This document shows, piece by piece, positions 43,709 through 53,426 of a stretch of 64,000 nucleotides of DNA. The translations under genes and the position numbers were made by a program. Within the stretch, counting starts at the first letter, position 1, and each line of letters begins with the position of its first letter. Origin of the DNA: Hominenteromicrobium sp900549945. Lineage in GTDB: Bacteria; Bacillota; Clostridia; Oscillospirales; Acutalibacteraceae. The notes beneath the pieces were generated by a model. That model made no database searches, was not told where the DNA came from, and saw only the letters and a list, made by a program, of their open reading frames with translations. The DNA lies in contig CABRNK010000009.1 of the NCBI GenBank assembly GCA_902472305.1, positions 1-64,000 on the forward strand. Direction: 5' to 3'.

Positions 43709-44623
43709 ATGACAGAAGCCGCCATAAAGCCCGCGCGCCGGCGGATCCGCCGCACAAAGGGCGACGTCGTGTTCGACGTTATCCTCTATACCATCACGGG
43801 GCTGATGATCCTCGTCACCCTGTACCCGATGTATTTCGTGCTTATCGCCTCCATCAGCAACCCGACGGATGTTTCGGCAGGCAATATCACCTTCTACCCG
43901 ATCGACATCACCTTCAAGGGCTACCAAAAGCTCTTCGATTATCCGCAGCTCTGGACGGGCTACGGCAACACGATCCTCTACGCGCTGTTCGGCACCGTGT
44001 TCAGCCTTATCGCGAACATTCCGGCCGCTTACGCGCTCTCCCGCCGCGATCTCGTCGGCCGCCGCTTTTTCACGGTCTTTTTCCTGATCCCCATGTTCTT
44101 CACCGGCGGCCTGATTCCCACCTATATGACCGTACAGAGCTACGGCCTGCTGGATACCCGGCTCGTCATGGTGCTGCCCTTCGCCGTTGTCACCTACTAC
44201 ATCATCGTGGCGCGCACCTTCTTTTCCAACAGCCTGCCGGACGGCCTGTGGGAGGCGGCGCAGATCGACGGCTGCGGCAACCTGCGTTTCTTCTTCCAGA
44301 TGGTGCTCCCGCTCTCGAAGGCCGTAATCGCCGTCATCGCCCTGTGGACCGCCGTGGGCCAGTGGAACTCCTACTTTAACGCCCTGATCTACATCCGCTC
44401 GCCGGAACTGCAGCCCCTGCAGATCATCCTGCGGAACATCCTCATCGGCAACCAGACCATCAGCGCCATGAGCACCGGCTCCGCCGCCGTGGAAGCGGCG
44501 CAGCTCGCCGACCTCATCAAGTACGCGATCATCGTCGTATCCTCCGCGCCCATCATGTGCCTTTACCCCTTCGTGCAGAAGTATTTCAACCAAGGCGTGA
44601 TGATCGGCGCGCTCAAGGGATAA
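43709..44623 (+). CDS. Carbohydrate ABC transporter permease (LplC/UgpE type), locus B
   Basis: This 304-residue partner permease has six helices, the TLYPMYFVLIASISNP opening of the family, an EAA loop (LWEAAQIDGCGNLRFFFQMV) and the standard ending KYFNQGVMIGALKG. It is 20 nt downstream of the LplB-type gene, with an AAAGGAG site. Confidence 0.9.
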   Translation: MTEAAIKPARRRIRRTKGDVVFDVILYTITGLMILVTLYPMYFVLIASISNPTDVSAGNITFYPIDITFKGYQKLFDYPQLWTGYGNTILYALFGTVFSLIANIPAAYALSRRDLVGRRFFTVFFLIPMFFTGGLIPTYMTVQSYGLLDTRLVMVLPFAVVTYYIIVARTFFSNSLPDGLWEAAQIDGCGNLRFFFQMVLPLSKAVIAVIALWTAVGQWNSYFNALIYIRSPELQPLQIILRNILIGNQTISAMSTGSAAVEAAQLADLIKYAIIVVSSAPIMCLYPFVQKYFNQGVMIGALKG

Positions 44624-44695
44624 ATTCCAGTCTCCCCGCAGCCATCAAGCTAAAATATTCAGACCATCCCCCGCAACAAGAAAGGAGTCAATGCA

Positions 44696-46327
44696 ATGAA
44701 AAAAACAACCAAGCTGTTCAGCCTGCTGCTCGCGCTCGCGATGACCGTTTCCCTCGCGGCCTGCGGCGGTGGCGGCGAATCCTCCACAGCCTCCGGCGGC
44801 GAAAGCAGCACCGGTTCGAGCGGCAGCACAGAGGCGGATGCCCCGACCTTTACGGTCGCGACCGTCCGCTGGACAGACGCATGGCCGACCGATTACCTCG
44901 AGAGCGGCGTCATGAAGGAAATCGAGGAGCAGACCGGCGTCAACATCGACTGGCAGGTCTACTACAACGGCGACTGGGCCGAGCAGAAATCCCTGCTGCT
45001 GGCCTCCGGCGATCTGCCCGACGCGTTCTGGGGCTCGCTCTGCCTGAGCGACACCGATGTGAACCAGAACAAGAGCAATCTCGTGGAGCTCACCGACCTG
45101 ATCGCGGAAAACATGCCCAACCTCAACCGGGTGTTTGAGACGGACGCCTCGATGAAGGCCATCATCACCGACCGAAACGGCGAAATCTACAGCCTGCCCA
45201 AGAAGCTGCCGCTGCGCCCGCAGGTCAACGACATCATGTACATCAACCAGACATGGCTCGACGCGCTGGGCCTCGAAATGCCCGGCACCTATGAGGATCT
45301 CGAAACTGTGCTGGAGGCCTTTGTCACACAGGACCCGAACGGCAACGGCGAAGCAGACGAATACGGCTATTCCGCCTCGCAGGGCCTCGGCGGCGACCTG
45401 CGCCACCTGATGGCCCCCTTCGGCACGATGGTCTGCCGCGACAACGGCACGGCCGGCACCAACTTTATGGCGCTGGACGACAGCGGTAAACCGATCTTCA
45501 TGCCGATTCAGGAAAACTACAAGGAAGCCGTGAAGTGGGTCAACGGCCTGTACACGAAGGGCCTGCTGGATCCCGAGGCCTTCACACAGGATTCCTCGAT
45601 GGTCACGGCCAAAACGCAGGACCCGAACGGCTCCCTCTCCGGCATCGTGTTCGGCTGGACGGCCGACGCACAGGTCGGCGTAAACGCTTCCGACTACGTG
45701 CCCGTTCCCGCGCTCGCCGGCCCGGACGGCAAGCGCTATGCGGAGCACAATCCCGAATTCCTCGACGTGAGCCGTAACGAGCTGATCATTACCACGGCCT
45801 GCGAGGACCCGGCCGCCCTGCTCAAGTGGGCCGACGCCTACTACACAGACGAAGCCTCCCTGCAAACCTTCTACGGCTCGATCTCTGACGGCAAAATTCA
45901 GGCCAACGACGACGGCACCTACGAAGTGCTTGTGCCGGACGACGGCTCCTCTCTCGATACCTCCGCGTGGTCCTTCTCGATGCGCGATTTCGGCCCGAAG
46001 TATATGAACGAATCGTTCTACGATAAGGTTACACTGCCCGCCGATCAGGGCGACGGCATCAAGCTCGCCGAAGATCCGGTCAATGAGGAATACATCGTCA
46101 CGACCTTCCCGGTCTGTGCCTATACCGAGGAGCAGACACAGCGGCTGGCCTCTCTGACCACAAACATCTACGACTACTGCGAATCCCAGTACGCGCACTG
46201 GGTCGTGGACGGCGGCATCGACAGCGAATGGGACGCCTACCTCGAGCAGCTCGACGCGATGGGCCTTCAGGAGCTGATCGAAATTCAGAAGGACGCCTAT
46301 GCGGCCTATCAGGAATCCCTCCAGTAA
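44696..46327 (+). CDS. Extracellular solute-binding lipoprotein, glycan locus B
   Basis: This 543-residue lipoprotein has a signal ending SLAAC (Cys near residue 22), then a Gly/Ser linker. The mature domain begins with a strand reading TFTVATVRW and holds a calcium-loop-like DPNGNGEADE, also found in the locus A protein. AAAGGAG lies 8 nt before the ATG. It delivers the sugar to the two permeases encoded just upstream. The adjacent GH31 enzyme suggests an alpha-linked oligosaccharide, possibly xylosylated (inference). Confidence 0.9.
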   Translation: MKKTTKLFSLLLALAMTVSLAACGGGGESSTASGGESSTGSSGSTEADAPTFTVATVRWTDAWPTDYLESGVMKEIEEQTGVNIDWQVYYNGDWAEQKSLLLASGDLPDAFWGSLCLSDTDVNQNKSNLVELTDLIAENMPNLNRVFETDASMKAIITDRNGEIYSLPKKLPLRPQVNDIMYINQTWLDALGLEMPGTYEDLETVLEAFVTQDPNGNGEADEYGYSASQGLGGDLRHLMAPFGTMVCRDNGTAGTNFMALDDSGKPIFMPIQENYKEAVKWVNGLYTKGLLDPEAFTQDSSMVTAKTQDPNGSLSGIVFGWTADAQVGVNASDYVPVPALAGPDGKRYAEHNPEFLDVSRNELIITTACEDPAALLKWADAYYTDEASLQTFYGSISDGKIQANDDGTYEVLVPDDGSSLDTSAWSFSMRDFGPKYMNESFYDKVTLPADQGDGIKLAEDPVNEEYIVTTFPVCAYTEEQTQRLASLTTNIYDYCESQYAHWVVDGGIDSEWDAYLEQLDAMGLQELIEIQKDAYAAYQESLQ

Positions 46328-46349
46328 TCCCCAGCCCCCGAGAAAGAAT

Positions 46350-46383
46350 GAGCCCGGATCCGCTTTGGATCCGGGCTCGTTTT
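46350..46383. terminator. Terminator between convergent genes, locus B
   Basis: A perfect 12-bp stem (46350-46361 with 46367-46378) with a 5-nt loop, then GTTTTCT on the plus side. Confidence 0.88.
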
Positions 46384-46434
46384 CTATATATACGCTATAT
46401 GCGCGCATGTGCAGTCGAAATACCGCCCTGCGGC

Positions 46435-47448
46435 TCAAATTTTTCGGACGGACTGGCGCTCGAGCAGCTGTACATCCAGCGTGACGTGCGGCTGCTCGAT
46501 CTCCTCCCCGCGGATGCGGTGCATCAAAAGCTCGACCACGCATTCGGCCTTCTTTTCCAGATCCTGCAAAACCGTCGTCAGCTTCGGCTGCACATACTCG
46601 AGCAGCTCCCAGTTGTCGAAGCCGACGATCGAAATATCGTTGGGCACGCTGTAGCCGCTCAGCCGGATTCCCTCGAGAATCCCTACGGCGAGGCGGTCCA
46701 GCGTGGTGACGACAGCCGTGGGCCTGTCGCTCATGGCGCAGATCGCGCGGCCGATGCGCACGCCATCCTCCAAGGAACCGCTGGAATTGAAAAAGTACCG
46801 CGCCGGAAACGGCACGCCCGCCTCGCGCAGCACCTGCGCAAAACCGCGGATGCGCTGCCGGACGACGATCGATGGACTGCGGAACGGGCAGGCAAATGCA
46901 ATGCGCCGGTGCCCGTTTTTCAGCAGCAGCTCTGCGGGCAGGCGGCCGCCGCGCAGATCGTCCAGATCGACCGTAAGGGGCTTGAGCTTCTCGTAATAGC
47001 GGTCGATCACAACGCAGGGCACGCCCGTGTCCAGTATCCGCGCCATATCGCCGTCCGAAAAGGGCGGGTAAAAGAAAACGCCGCCGTCCACACTCCAGTT
47101 GTGGAACAGGGAGATGATCTCCTCCGCGGTCTTATAGGCGCGCAGCATCACGTAGTAGCCGCGCTGGCGGAAATAGAATTCCATCGCGCCGATCATCTTC
47201 TGGCGGTAGGGATCCTCCAGAATGCGGACCGGCAGGCTGCCCTCCGGCACCAAAACCGCAATAATATGGGAGTGCTTTCCGCTGAGGCTGCGCGCCGAAA
47301 GATTCGGCACGTAGTTGTGCTTGCGCACGATTTTTTCCACGCGCTCGGCCGTTTTGGCCGAAACCTTATCGTAATTGCGGTTGATGACGTTGGAGACCGT
47401 CATCACGCTGACACCGGCCTCGCGGGCGATTTCCTTGAGCGTTGCCAT
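46435..47448 (-). CDS. LacI-family transcriptional regulator, locus B
   Basis: This 337-residue repressor has the helix-turn-helix ATLKEIAREAGVSVMTVSNV and hinge NLSARSLSGK. The effector domain has the standard LLKNGHRRIAFACP and VGFDNWELLEY blocks. I start it at the ATG at 47448 (AAAGGAG 7 nt upstream); the frame stays open upstream. It converges on the locus B operon and is the natural candidate for the operator at 42648-42663. It is not closely related to the locus A regulator. Confidence 0.88.
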   Translation of the reverse strand: MATLKEIAREAGVSVMTVSNVINRNYDKVSAKTAERVEKIVRKHNYVPNLSARSLSGKHSHIIAVLVPEGSLPVRILEDPYRQKMIGAMEFYFRQRGYYVMLRAYKTAEEIISLFHNWSVDGGVFFYPPFSDGDMARILDTGVPCVVIDRYYEKLKPLTVDLDDLRGGRLPAELLLKNGHRRIAFACPFRSPSIVVRQRIRGFAQVLREAGVPFPARYFFNSSGSLEDGVRIGRAICAMSDRPTAVVTTLDRLAVGILEGIRLSGYSVPNDISIVGFDNWELLEYVQPKLTTVLQDLEKKAECVVELLMHRIRGEEIEQPHVTLDVQLLERQSVRKI

Positions 47449-47685
47449 ACTGACTCCTTTGGGAATGAATTTCACGTCTGCCCGGCACGCGGCCGCACCG
47501 GACCGAACAGCCCCGCCGGTCGCTTTGCGGCGGCCGGTAGCGCCGCTTACAGCATACCACACCGCGCGCCAAAAGTCACGGACATTTTCGCGGCATAACG
47601 GCCGCAGAATTATACCGGAAAAGCGCCGCCAAGAGCACGGCCCCAGTCTGCCCGCCCCCATACCGCGCGGCTTCGATGGAGCGGA

Positions 47686-49110
47686 TCACCGCACCGGCGC
47701 GCACGCCAAAAAAGCGTGGTCGCCGGTGCGGCGCAGGTACTCGAGCAGCCGGCTGTGCAGCGCCTCGCGCAGCGTTCTGTGCGCGTCGGAATCGACCAGA
47801 TTGTGCAGGTCATACGGGTCCTGCGCCGTGTCGATCAGGCGCGCGGGCACGACCGCGCCGCTTCTGTTGTCGGCTGCGTAGAAATACCGGCCGTCATAGA
47901 TGCCGCGCCATGTGGCGAGCCCGAGCAGCACGGTGCTCTGCCGGGCGCCCGGCCGCCCGAATACCTCCGCGGCCGCAGAAACGCCGGGCAGCGCCGCTGG
48001 CTTTTCCAGCCCGGCCAGCCCGAGCAGCGTGGGCAGCATATCGACGGCGCTGACGAGCGCGTCGGTATGGCCGCGCCGCACGCCCGGCCCGGAGACGATC
48101 AGCGGCGTGCGGTAGGCGTTCTGATACGGCACGCCCTTGAAGCGCAGATAGCCGCTGCTCAGCATGTCTCCGTGGTCCGAGGTAAAGACCACGATCGTGC
48201 GCCGAAGCTGCCCGGTTTCCCGGAGCACACCGAGCATTTTGCCGACCTCGCCGTCGACGCAGCTCACCATCGCGTAGTATTCGCGCAGGAACCACCGCGT
48301 GACGTTCCGGTAACGCTCCGGCACGTTCGGCTCAAGCTGCAGGCGCTCCGGGTCGTATAAATCCAAGTATTCCTGCGGCAAGAGCTGCGTGAGCAGGTGC
48401 TGCGGAAAGCTGTCGTAAAAGCTCAGGCTGTTCGGGTTTTCGAGAGCTTCCGCGGAAAGGCCGAGGCCGAGCTTTCGGTTGATCGCCCGCACGCGCTCCC
48501 GCGTTGCGGGGAGCCGGTAGAGCGCCGGCATCGTCGCGACGTGCGGCTCACTGTAATTGAGCTGGAGCAGCCACGGCTTCTCCGCGTTCTGCCGGACGAA
48601 ATCCGCCGCAAGCTCCGTGCGCACAAACGCGCCGTACCGTCCGAAATAGCGCGTGTCGAGGTTTCCCGCATCGTCGTAGACCGGCGTGTCGTAGTGGTGG
48701 TCGCCGCCGGTGCCGTGCCAGTGCTTCCACCCGAGCCGGTTTTCCGGCCGCACCCAGCCGTCTTTTTCCTCGATTTCGTCGCGCCCGAAGTGAGACTTCC
48801 CGACAAAGCAGGTCTCGTAGCCCGCCTCGTTGAAGTATTCGGCCAACCCCTTGAAGCACGGGCTGAACAGGTCGCCGTTTCCGCGCACGCCGTGCTGGTG
48901 CGGGTAAAGCCCGCTCTGCAGCGTCGTGCGGTACGGCGCGCAGACCGGCGCCGACGAAACGCTGTTGTCAAACCGCAGGCCGTCCCGGCACAAGGCGTCG
49001 AGCACCGGCGTCTGTACGTCCGGGTTTCCGTAGCATCCGAGGCCCGTTTTCCGGAGCTGATCGGTGAGGATCAGCAAAATATTCGGGCGCTCCATACGTT
49101 CTGCCTCCAT
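47686..49110 (-). CDS. Sulfatase (formylglycine type), glycan locus C
   Basis: This 474-residue arylsulfatase-like enzyme removes sulfate esters. The active-site motif C-x-P-x-R is VCAPYRTTLQSG, with Cys57 to be converted to formylglycine. Metal ligands include Asp17 (ILTDQ) and the later SDHGDML block. Being Cys-type in an anaerobe, it needs a radical-SAM maturase, which is not in this window. No signal peptide: it should act in the cytoplasm on imported fragments. Two starts are possible (49110, or 49095 with GGAGG). It lies 21 nt after the GH2 gene. Confidence 0.9.
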   Translation of the reverse strand: MEAERMERPNILLILTDQLRKTGLGCYGNPDVQTPVLDALCRDGLRFDNSVSSAPVCAPYRTTLQSGLYPHQHGVRGNGDLFSPCFKGLAEYFNEAGYETCFVGKSHFGRDEIEEKDGWVRPENRLGWKHWHGTGGDHHYDTPVYDDAGNLDTRYFGRYGAFVRTELAADFVRQNAEKPWLLQLNYSEPHVATMPALYRLPATRERVRAINRKLGLGLSAEALENPNSLSFYDSFPQHLLTQLLPQEYLDLYDPERLQLEPNVPERYRNVTRWFLREYYAMVSCVDGEVGKMLGVLRETGQLRRTIVVFTSDHGDMLSSGYLRFKGVPYQNAYRTPLIVSGPGVRRGHTDALVSAVDMLPTLLGLAGLEKPAALPGVSAAAEVFGRPGARQSTVLLGLATWRGIYDGRYFYAADNRSGAVVPARLIDTAQDPYDLHNLVDSDAHRTLREALHSRLLEYLRRTGDHAFLACAPVR

Positions 49111-49131
49111 AAGTGTTTCCCTCCGTTCTCT

Positions 49132-51687
49132 TTAATAGAGCCTAATCGCTTCACCGCTCAGGCAGGCCGCACGCAGCACGGGCGACGCCGCGGAAGCGCC
49201 GGTGTTCTCGTCGAAGCCGAAGCGGAATTTCCGCCTGAAGCCGACGCGCAGCCGCTTCGTTTCGCCGGGAAGAAGCGTGAAGAAATTCTCCTCCATGTCG
49301 AGCAGGAAGCTGTCCGTCTCATCGGACAGGCACACGTGCAGCGCCGCCGAGCGCCCTGTGTTCCCGACTTCCACGTCGGCCGTGCCGCCGGAAAACCGCG
49401 CTGTGCCGCAAAGCACCGGCGCGGCCTCGAGCGCGGGACGGTACGGCCGGTCTGCTTCCGTGCTGAAATAATACGTGTTGGCATGCGCCTCCCCCGCCGC
49501 ATGCGCCGTGAGGCGCAGCAGAAACAGCCCGCGCAGGCTTTCCGGCACCTGCCAGCAAAGCGCGCCGAATTCCTCCGCGCCCTCCCGCACGCGCGTGCGG
49601 CTGCGGACCTCCTCGAAAAGGCACGTGCCCGCCATGTCAAAGATCTGCGCGATCAAGGTGCTTTCGCCCGCGGCAGGCGCATCCCGCAGCACTGCGAGTC
49701 CGCCGGAAAGCAGCGCGCCCGGCGCGTAGTCAAGCCTTGTGTAATCGAACGCGGGATGTACCGGGCGGAACGCCGCTTTCGCCCAGAAATACGCCATTTT
49801 TGCGGCGCCGTGGTACTCGAGCAGGCTCGTGCAGGAGATATTCGGCCATGGCTCGTTGAGCTGCCAGATGATGCTGCCGCTGTTGCGGAAGCACCGCCGG
49901 CGGTTCGCCTCGAGGATATACCGCAGCCCCTCGGCCTGCATCCACTGGCTGCACGCGATGTACTGCTCCGTATCCTTCCATGCGCCGAACATCGTCTGCT
50001 CCCGCCGGTACGTACACCACCAGTCGCCGTGGAAGCGCCAGACGTCGCTCTCCCGCATGGGCACCGGGCACAGCGCCTTTGGCGGCAGGACCCTTTTCAG
50101 CGATGCGAGAGACGCCATGCCGTCGCACCCGAATTCGCTGTGGAACAGGCTGTCCGAGCCGCCGAAAAAGCGGTACTGCTCCGGGTTGCCCTGATACTGC
50201 CACCAGCCGTGCACGTCATGGCTTTGGCCGGGCGTTTTGCTGATGAACTCGCTCGGACCCGAAGCCGAGGTCGGCAGGAAAACGCGGCCGGGGTCGAGCC
50301 GGCGGACGATCTCCTCCAGCATAGCGATGTTCCGGTTCTGCTCAGTGCAGGGCGTGCGGTCGGCCTCCATCAGCTCGTTGCCGCCGCTCCACACCGCGAG
50401 GCACGCGTGGTTCCGCTTCTGCCGCACGGCCGCTTCCGCGCTCCGCCTCAAAAGCCCGAGAAATTCCGGCTTCTCCGAGGGGATGTTGTCGATGCCCGAG
50501 CTGGACTGGATGAATTCCTGCCAGACCAGCAGGCCGAGCGCATCGCAGCAGTCGTAAAACGCCTCGGTCTCGATCAGGCCGCCGCCCCACACGCGCACCA
50601 TATTGCAGTGCATCTCTTTCGCCCTGCGCAGTGTCTCGTACACCTGCTCGCGCGGCACATCGCCGTAGATGTGGTCGAGCGGCGTTATATTCACGCCCTT
50701 GACGTACATCCGCCTGCCGTTCACCACGAACACATAGGGCCGTGCCCCAGAGGGCGCGCCGTCGTTCTGCACGCACGCGACGCTGCGGATACCGACGCGC
50801 AAATGCCGCTCCTCCAAAAGCTGCCCGTCCTCATAGAGCCGCAGCACAAGATCGTAGAGCGACTGCGCGCCGAGGCCGTTCGGGTACCACAGCGCGGGCT
50901 GCTCTACCGGGACAACAAGCTCGAATTCCCCGCCGGAGCCGATTTCCGCCGCCGCTTCGCCCGCCCGCTCGCCGTGCAGGGCGCATTCTGCGCGGCAGGA
51001 AAGGCGCCGCCCCGCCCGCGGCTGCGCGCGGCCTGAAACCGCGATGCGCCCCTCCGTTTTCGAAACAATCTCCCCGCGCGCGAATACATCTGTAATCTCA
51101 ATACCGTCCCAGAAGGTCAGAAAAGCCTTTTGCCAGATGCCGAGGTTGACGAGGCGCGTCGAGAAATCCCACTTGTAGCCGAAGCGGCTCTTCTGCGTGA
51201 ATGTCTCACTCGTTCTGCCGATCTGCCCCATCTCGTCGGGCGCGTGGCGGATCAGCACCCGCAGCACGGCCTTGCCGCCCGCCGCATACAGCGCCGTAAC
51301 GTCAAAGCCGAACGGCTCGAACATGCCGGTGTGGCTGCCCAGCAGCGTGCCGTTCCAGTAGACCGAGCACGCGTAATCCACGCCTTCGAAGTCGAGCCGC
51401 ACCCTCTCGCTTTTCTGCGGCGGCAGCTCGATTTCCGCCTCATAAATCCACCATTTGTTCTCGATCCACTCGCATTGCAGGCTGTTCATGCCCGCATACG
51501 GGTGCGGGATGTACCCGGCGCGGTAAAGCGCGAGCGCCACGCCGCCGGGCACCTGCGCCGGTATCCAGCCCGTAATGCCCTCGAGCGGCTTGCCCGTTTC
51601 CATGCTGTTTTCGCGGAGCGGCACGTACGGCGCCGTGCCCTTGAGCCGCCACGCGCACTGCGACAGATCGTACTGGCTTTTACACAT
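49132..51687 (-). CDS. GH2 glycoside hydrolase (beta-mannosidase-like)
   Basis: This 851-residue enzyme has an N-terminal jelly-roll sugar-binding domain with GVDYACSVYWNGTLLGSHTG, an immunoglobulin-like domain, and a TIM barrel. The barrel has WGGGLIETEAFYD, the acid/base block VWSGGNE near residue 436, and a nucleophile block FHSEFG near 516. The WGGG-xE motif and overall form are those of beta-mannosidases. No signal peptide. GAGGAGG is 8 nt before the ATG. It shares an operon with the binding protein, permeases and sulfatase, so a mannose-containing or sulfated glycan is a plausible substrate (inference). Confidence 0.87.
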   Translation of the reverse strand: MCKSQYDLSQCAWRLKGTAPYVPLRENSMETGKPLEGITGWIPAQVPGGVALALYRAGYIPHPYAGMNSLQCEWIENKWWIYEAEIELPPQKSERVRLDFEGVDYACSVYWNGTLLGSHTGMFEPFGFDVTALYAAGGKAVLRVLIRHAPDEMGQIGRTSETFTQKSRFGYKWDFSTRLVNLGIWQKAFLTFWDGIEITDVFARGEIVSKTEGRIAVSGRAQPRAGRRLSCRAECALHGERAGEAAAEIGSGGEFELVVPVEQPALWYPNGLGAQSLYDLVLRLYEDGQLLEERHLRVGIRSVACVQNDGAPSGARPYVFVVNGRRMYVKGVNITPLDHIYGDVPREQVYETLRRAKEMHCNMVRVWGGGLIETEAFYDCCDALGLLVWQEFIQSSSGIDNIPSEKPEFLGLLRRSAEAAVRQKRNHACLAVWSGGNELMEADRTPCTEQNRNIAMLEEIVRRLDPGRVFLPTSASGPSEFISKTPGQSHDVHGWWQYQGNPEQYRFFGGSDSLFHSEFGCDGMASLASLKRVLPPKALCPVPMRESDVWRFHGDWWCTYRREQTMFGAWKDTEQYIACSQWMQAEGLRYILEANRRRCFRNSGSIIWQLNEPWPNISCTSLLEYHGAAKMAYFWAKAAFRPVHPAFDYTRLDYAPGALLSGGLAVLRDAPAAGESTLIAQIFDMAGTCLFEEVRSRTRVREGAEEFGALCWQVPESLRGLFLLRLTAHAAGEAHANTYYFSTEADRPYRPALEAAPVLCGTARFSGGTADVEVGNTGRSAALHVCLSDETDSFLLDMEENFFTLLPGETKRLRVGFRRKFRFGFDENTGASAASPVLRAACLSGEAIRLY

Positions 51688-51715
51688 CGGAATGCCTCCT
51701 CTTACATCATATAGG

Positions 51716-51753
51716 AAGGAGCGCCTCGGCTCTGCTTTTCCGAAGCGCTCCTT
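51716..51753 (-). terminator. Hairpin between the locus C binding-protein and GH2 genes
   Basis: A 14-bp stem with one mismatch (51716-51729 with 51740-51753). The minus-strand U-tract is poor, so it is more likely a partial terminator or mRNA-stabilising hairpin that keeps the binding protein more abundant than the enzymes. Confidence 0.5.
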
Positions 51754-51765
51754 TTTGTGCCGGTC

Positions 51766-53373
51766 TTATTCGCCGAACACCTCGTTGATCTCGGCGCAGG
51801 CTCTCTCCGCCTGCTCCTTATTTTCATCGATAAACTGGTTCCAGATCGCCTCCGGGTCATCCGAAATGACCGCCTGAATGAAATCGTCGGAGGTGCCGTT
51901 CAGCACGGACGCAAACGCATCCTTCTCCGTGGAGGAGAAATACGTCAGGTCATAGTTGCTCGGCGTATAGTTGGGGTTTGTCTCCCATGTCTCCATATTC
52001 GTCTTGAACAAGTCGTTGATCACATAGTCGCTCGCGTTGGGGTTGCCCTCGAGGAACAGGTCGAGGCCTTCGAGGATAAAATACTTCTGGAAAGCGCGCT
52101 GGTTCGTGATGTATTCCTTATCGCCGCCGGCAGTCGCCTCCTCAGCGGTGTAATTCAGCGTGACGTTCCCGTCCGCGTCCTTCGTCCAGTCCTCGCCCTC
52201 GACACCGTAGGCGTACTTTTCGATCTGCTCCTCCTCGAGCAGCCAGTTGCCGACGGCCAGCCAGCGCTCCATGACCTCGTCACGGCAGTCGTTGTCGAAC
52301 GCGAAGGAGCCCCACCACTCGTCCATCTGGGAGACCGCGTACTTGCCGTCGTCCATCTTGACGGTGAACAGGCCGAGGTCCTCCTCCTCAAAGCCGTCGA
52401 TCGTCGAAACCATCTGGTTCACGGTATCCTGCAGAATCGACGGGCCGAGGTTGCTGTAGATCACGGCGCTGCGGCCGGCCATAAAGCGCTCCTTGCCGGC
52501 GTTGTTCGCATCCGTGTAGCTGTCGGCCGCAAGCAGGCCCTCGTCGTACAGGCTCTTAATCTCCAAAATCGCATCCATCGATGTGGGATCGGGCGCACCC
52601 CAAACGTACTGCCCGTCCACCATCTCATAGCCGGAGATGTACGGGTTCCACTTGCGCGCGAAGCCGCACCAGCTGTTGCCGCCGTTTTCAAAATCGAAGG
52701 GGATCAGCTTTTCGCCGAGCTGGCCGGGGTCCTCCGCCTTGACCTTGCGCAGATAGTCCTTAAACTCGTCCCAAGTCAGGTCCTGCACCGGCGCGTAGTC
52801 GAGGCCCATCGCATTGGCCCAGTCGCGGCGGTAGGCGAACATGTAGGAATCGTACTCGTTGTACGGGTTGTTGTTCTTGATTTTCGGGAACGCATACAGG
52901 TTGCCGTCCACGAGCAGCTTTTCAAAGATCGTGTACTTCTCGGTCAGCGCCTCGAGGTTCGGGTAAGCGGAGAGGTCGCTCGGCAGCGCCTTAAAAATGC
53001 CCTCCTGCGCCCACTCGACATATTCGGCGTAGTTCAGGTTGTACCAAGCGATGACCTCGGGGAAGCTGTCCGTCGCGGCCAGCGTGCGGGTCACGTCGTC
53101 CCAGTTGTCCCACGCGACGAGCTGCACCGTGAAATCAATGTTGAACTTCTCGCAGGCCTCGGCGACCAGCGGGTAATCCAGCATTTCCTCCGCGCCGTCG
53201 ATCGAGAAGATCTCAAAGCTCAGGTGCTCGGCGTAGGGGTCGTCCGCATCTCTCGACGTCTCCTGCCCGCCGGCATTCGAGGACGAGGACGCATCGGCGC
53301 CGCCGCTGCACCCGGCAAAGGCGGAAACTGTGAGAAGAAGGGCCAGTAGCGTGCATAACCATCTTTTCTTCAT
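51766..53373 (-). CDS. Extracellular solute-binding lipoprotein, glycan locus C
   Basis: This 535-residue lipoprotein has a signal with lipobox VSAFAGC (Cys near residue 21) and a Gly/Ser linker. The ATG at 53373 has AAAAGGAG 9 nt upstream and is the only start that gives a clean signal peptide. It is acidic and Trp/Tyr-rich, typical of large oligosaccharide-binding proteins. It lies downstream of its two permeases and upstream of GH2 and sulfatase. Confidence 0.88.
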   Translation of the reverse strand: MKKRWLCTLLALLLTVSAFAGCSGGADASSSSNAGGQETSRDADDPYAEHLSFEIFSIDGAEEMLDYPLVAEACEKFNIDFTVQLVAWDNWDDVTRTLAATDSFPEVIAWYNLNYAEYVEWAQEGIFKALPSDLSAYPNLEALTEKYTIFEKLLVDGNLYAFPKIKNNNPYNEYDSYMFAYRRDWANAMGLDYAPVQDLTWDEFKDYLRKVKAEDPGQLGEKLIPFDFENGGNSWCGFARKWNPYISGYEMVDGQYVWGAPDPTSMDAILEIKSLYDEGLLAADSYTDANNAGKERFMAGRSAVIYSNLGPSILQDTVNQMVSTIDGFEEEDLGLFTVKMDDGKYAVSQMDEWWGSFAFDNDCRDEVMERWLAVGNWLLEEEQIEKYAYGVEGEDWTKDADGNVTLNYTAEEATAGGDKEYITNQRAFQKYFILEGLDLFLEGNPNASDYVINDLFKTNMETWETNPNYTPSNYDLTYFSSTEKDAFASVLNGTSDDFIQAVISDDPEAIWNQFIDENKEQAERACAEINEVFGE

Positions 53374-53426
53374 TGAAAACGCTCCTTTTAAATTATGATT
53401 ATACGATCGCAATAGCTGCGATACAT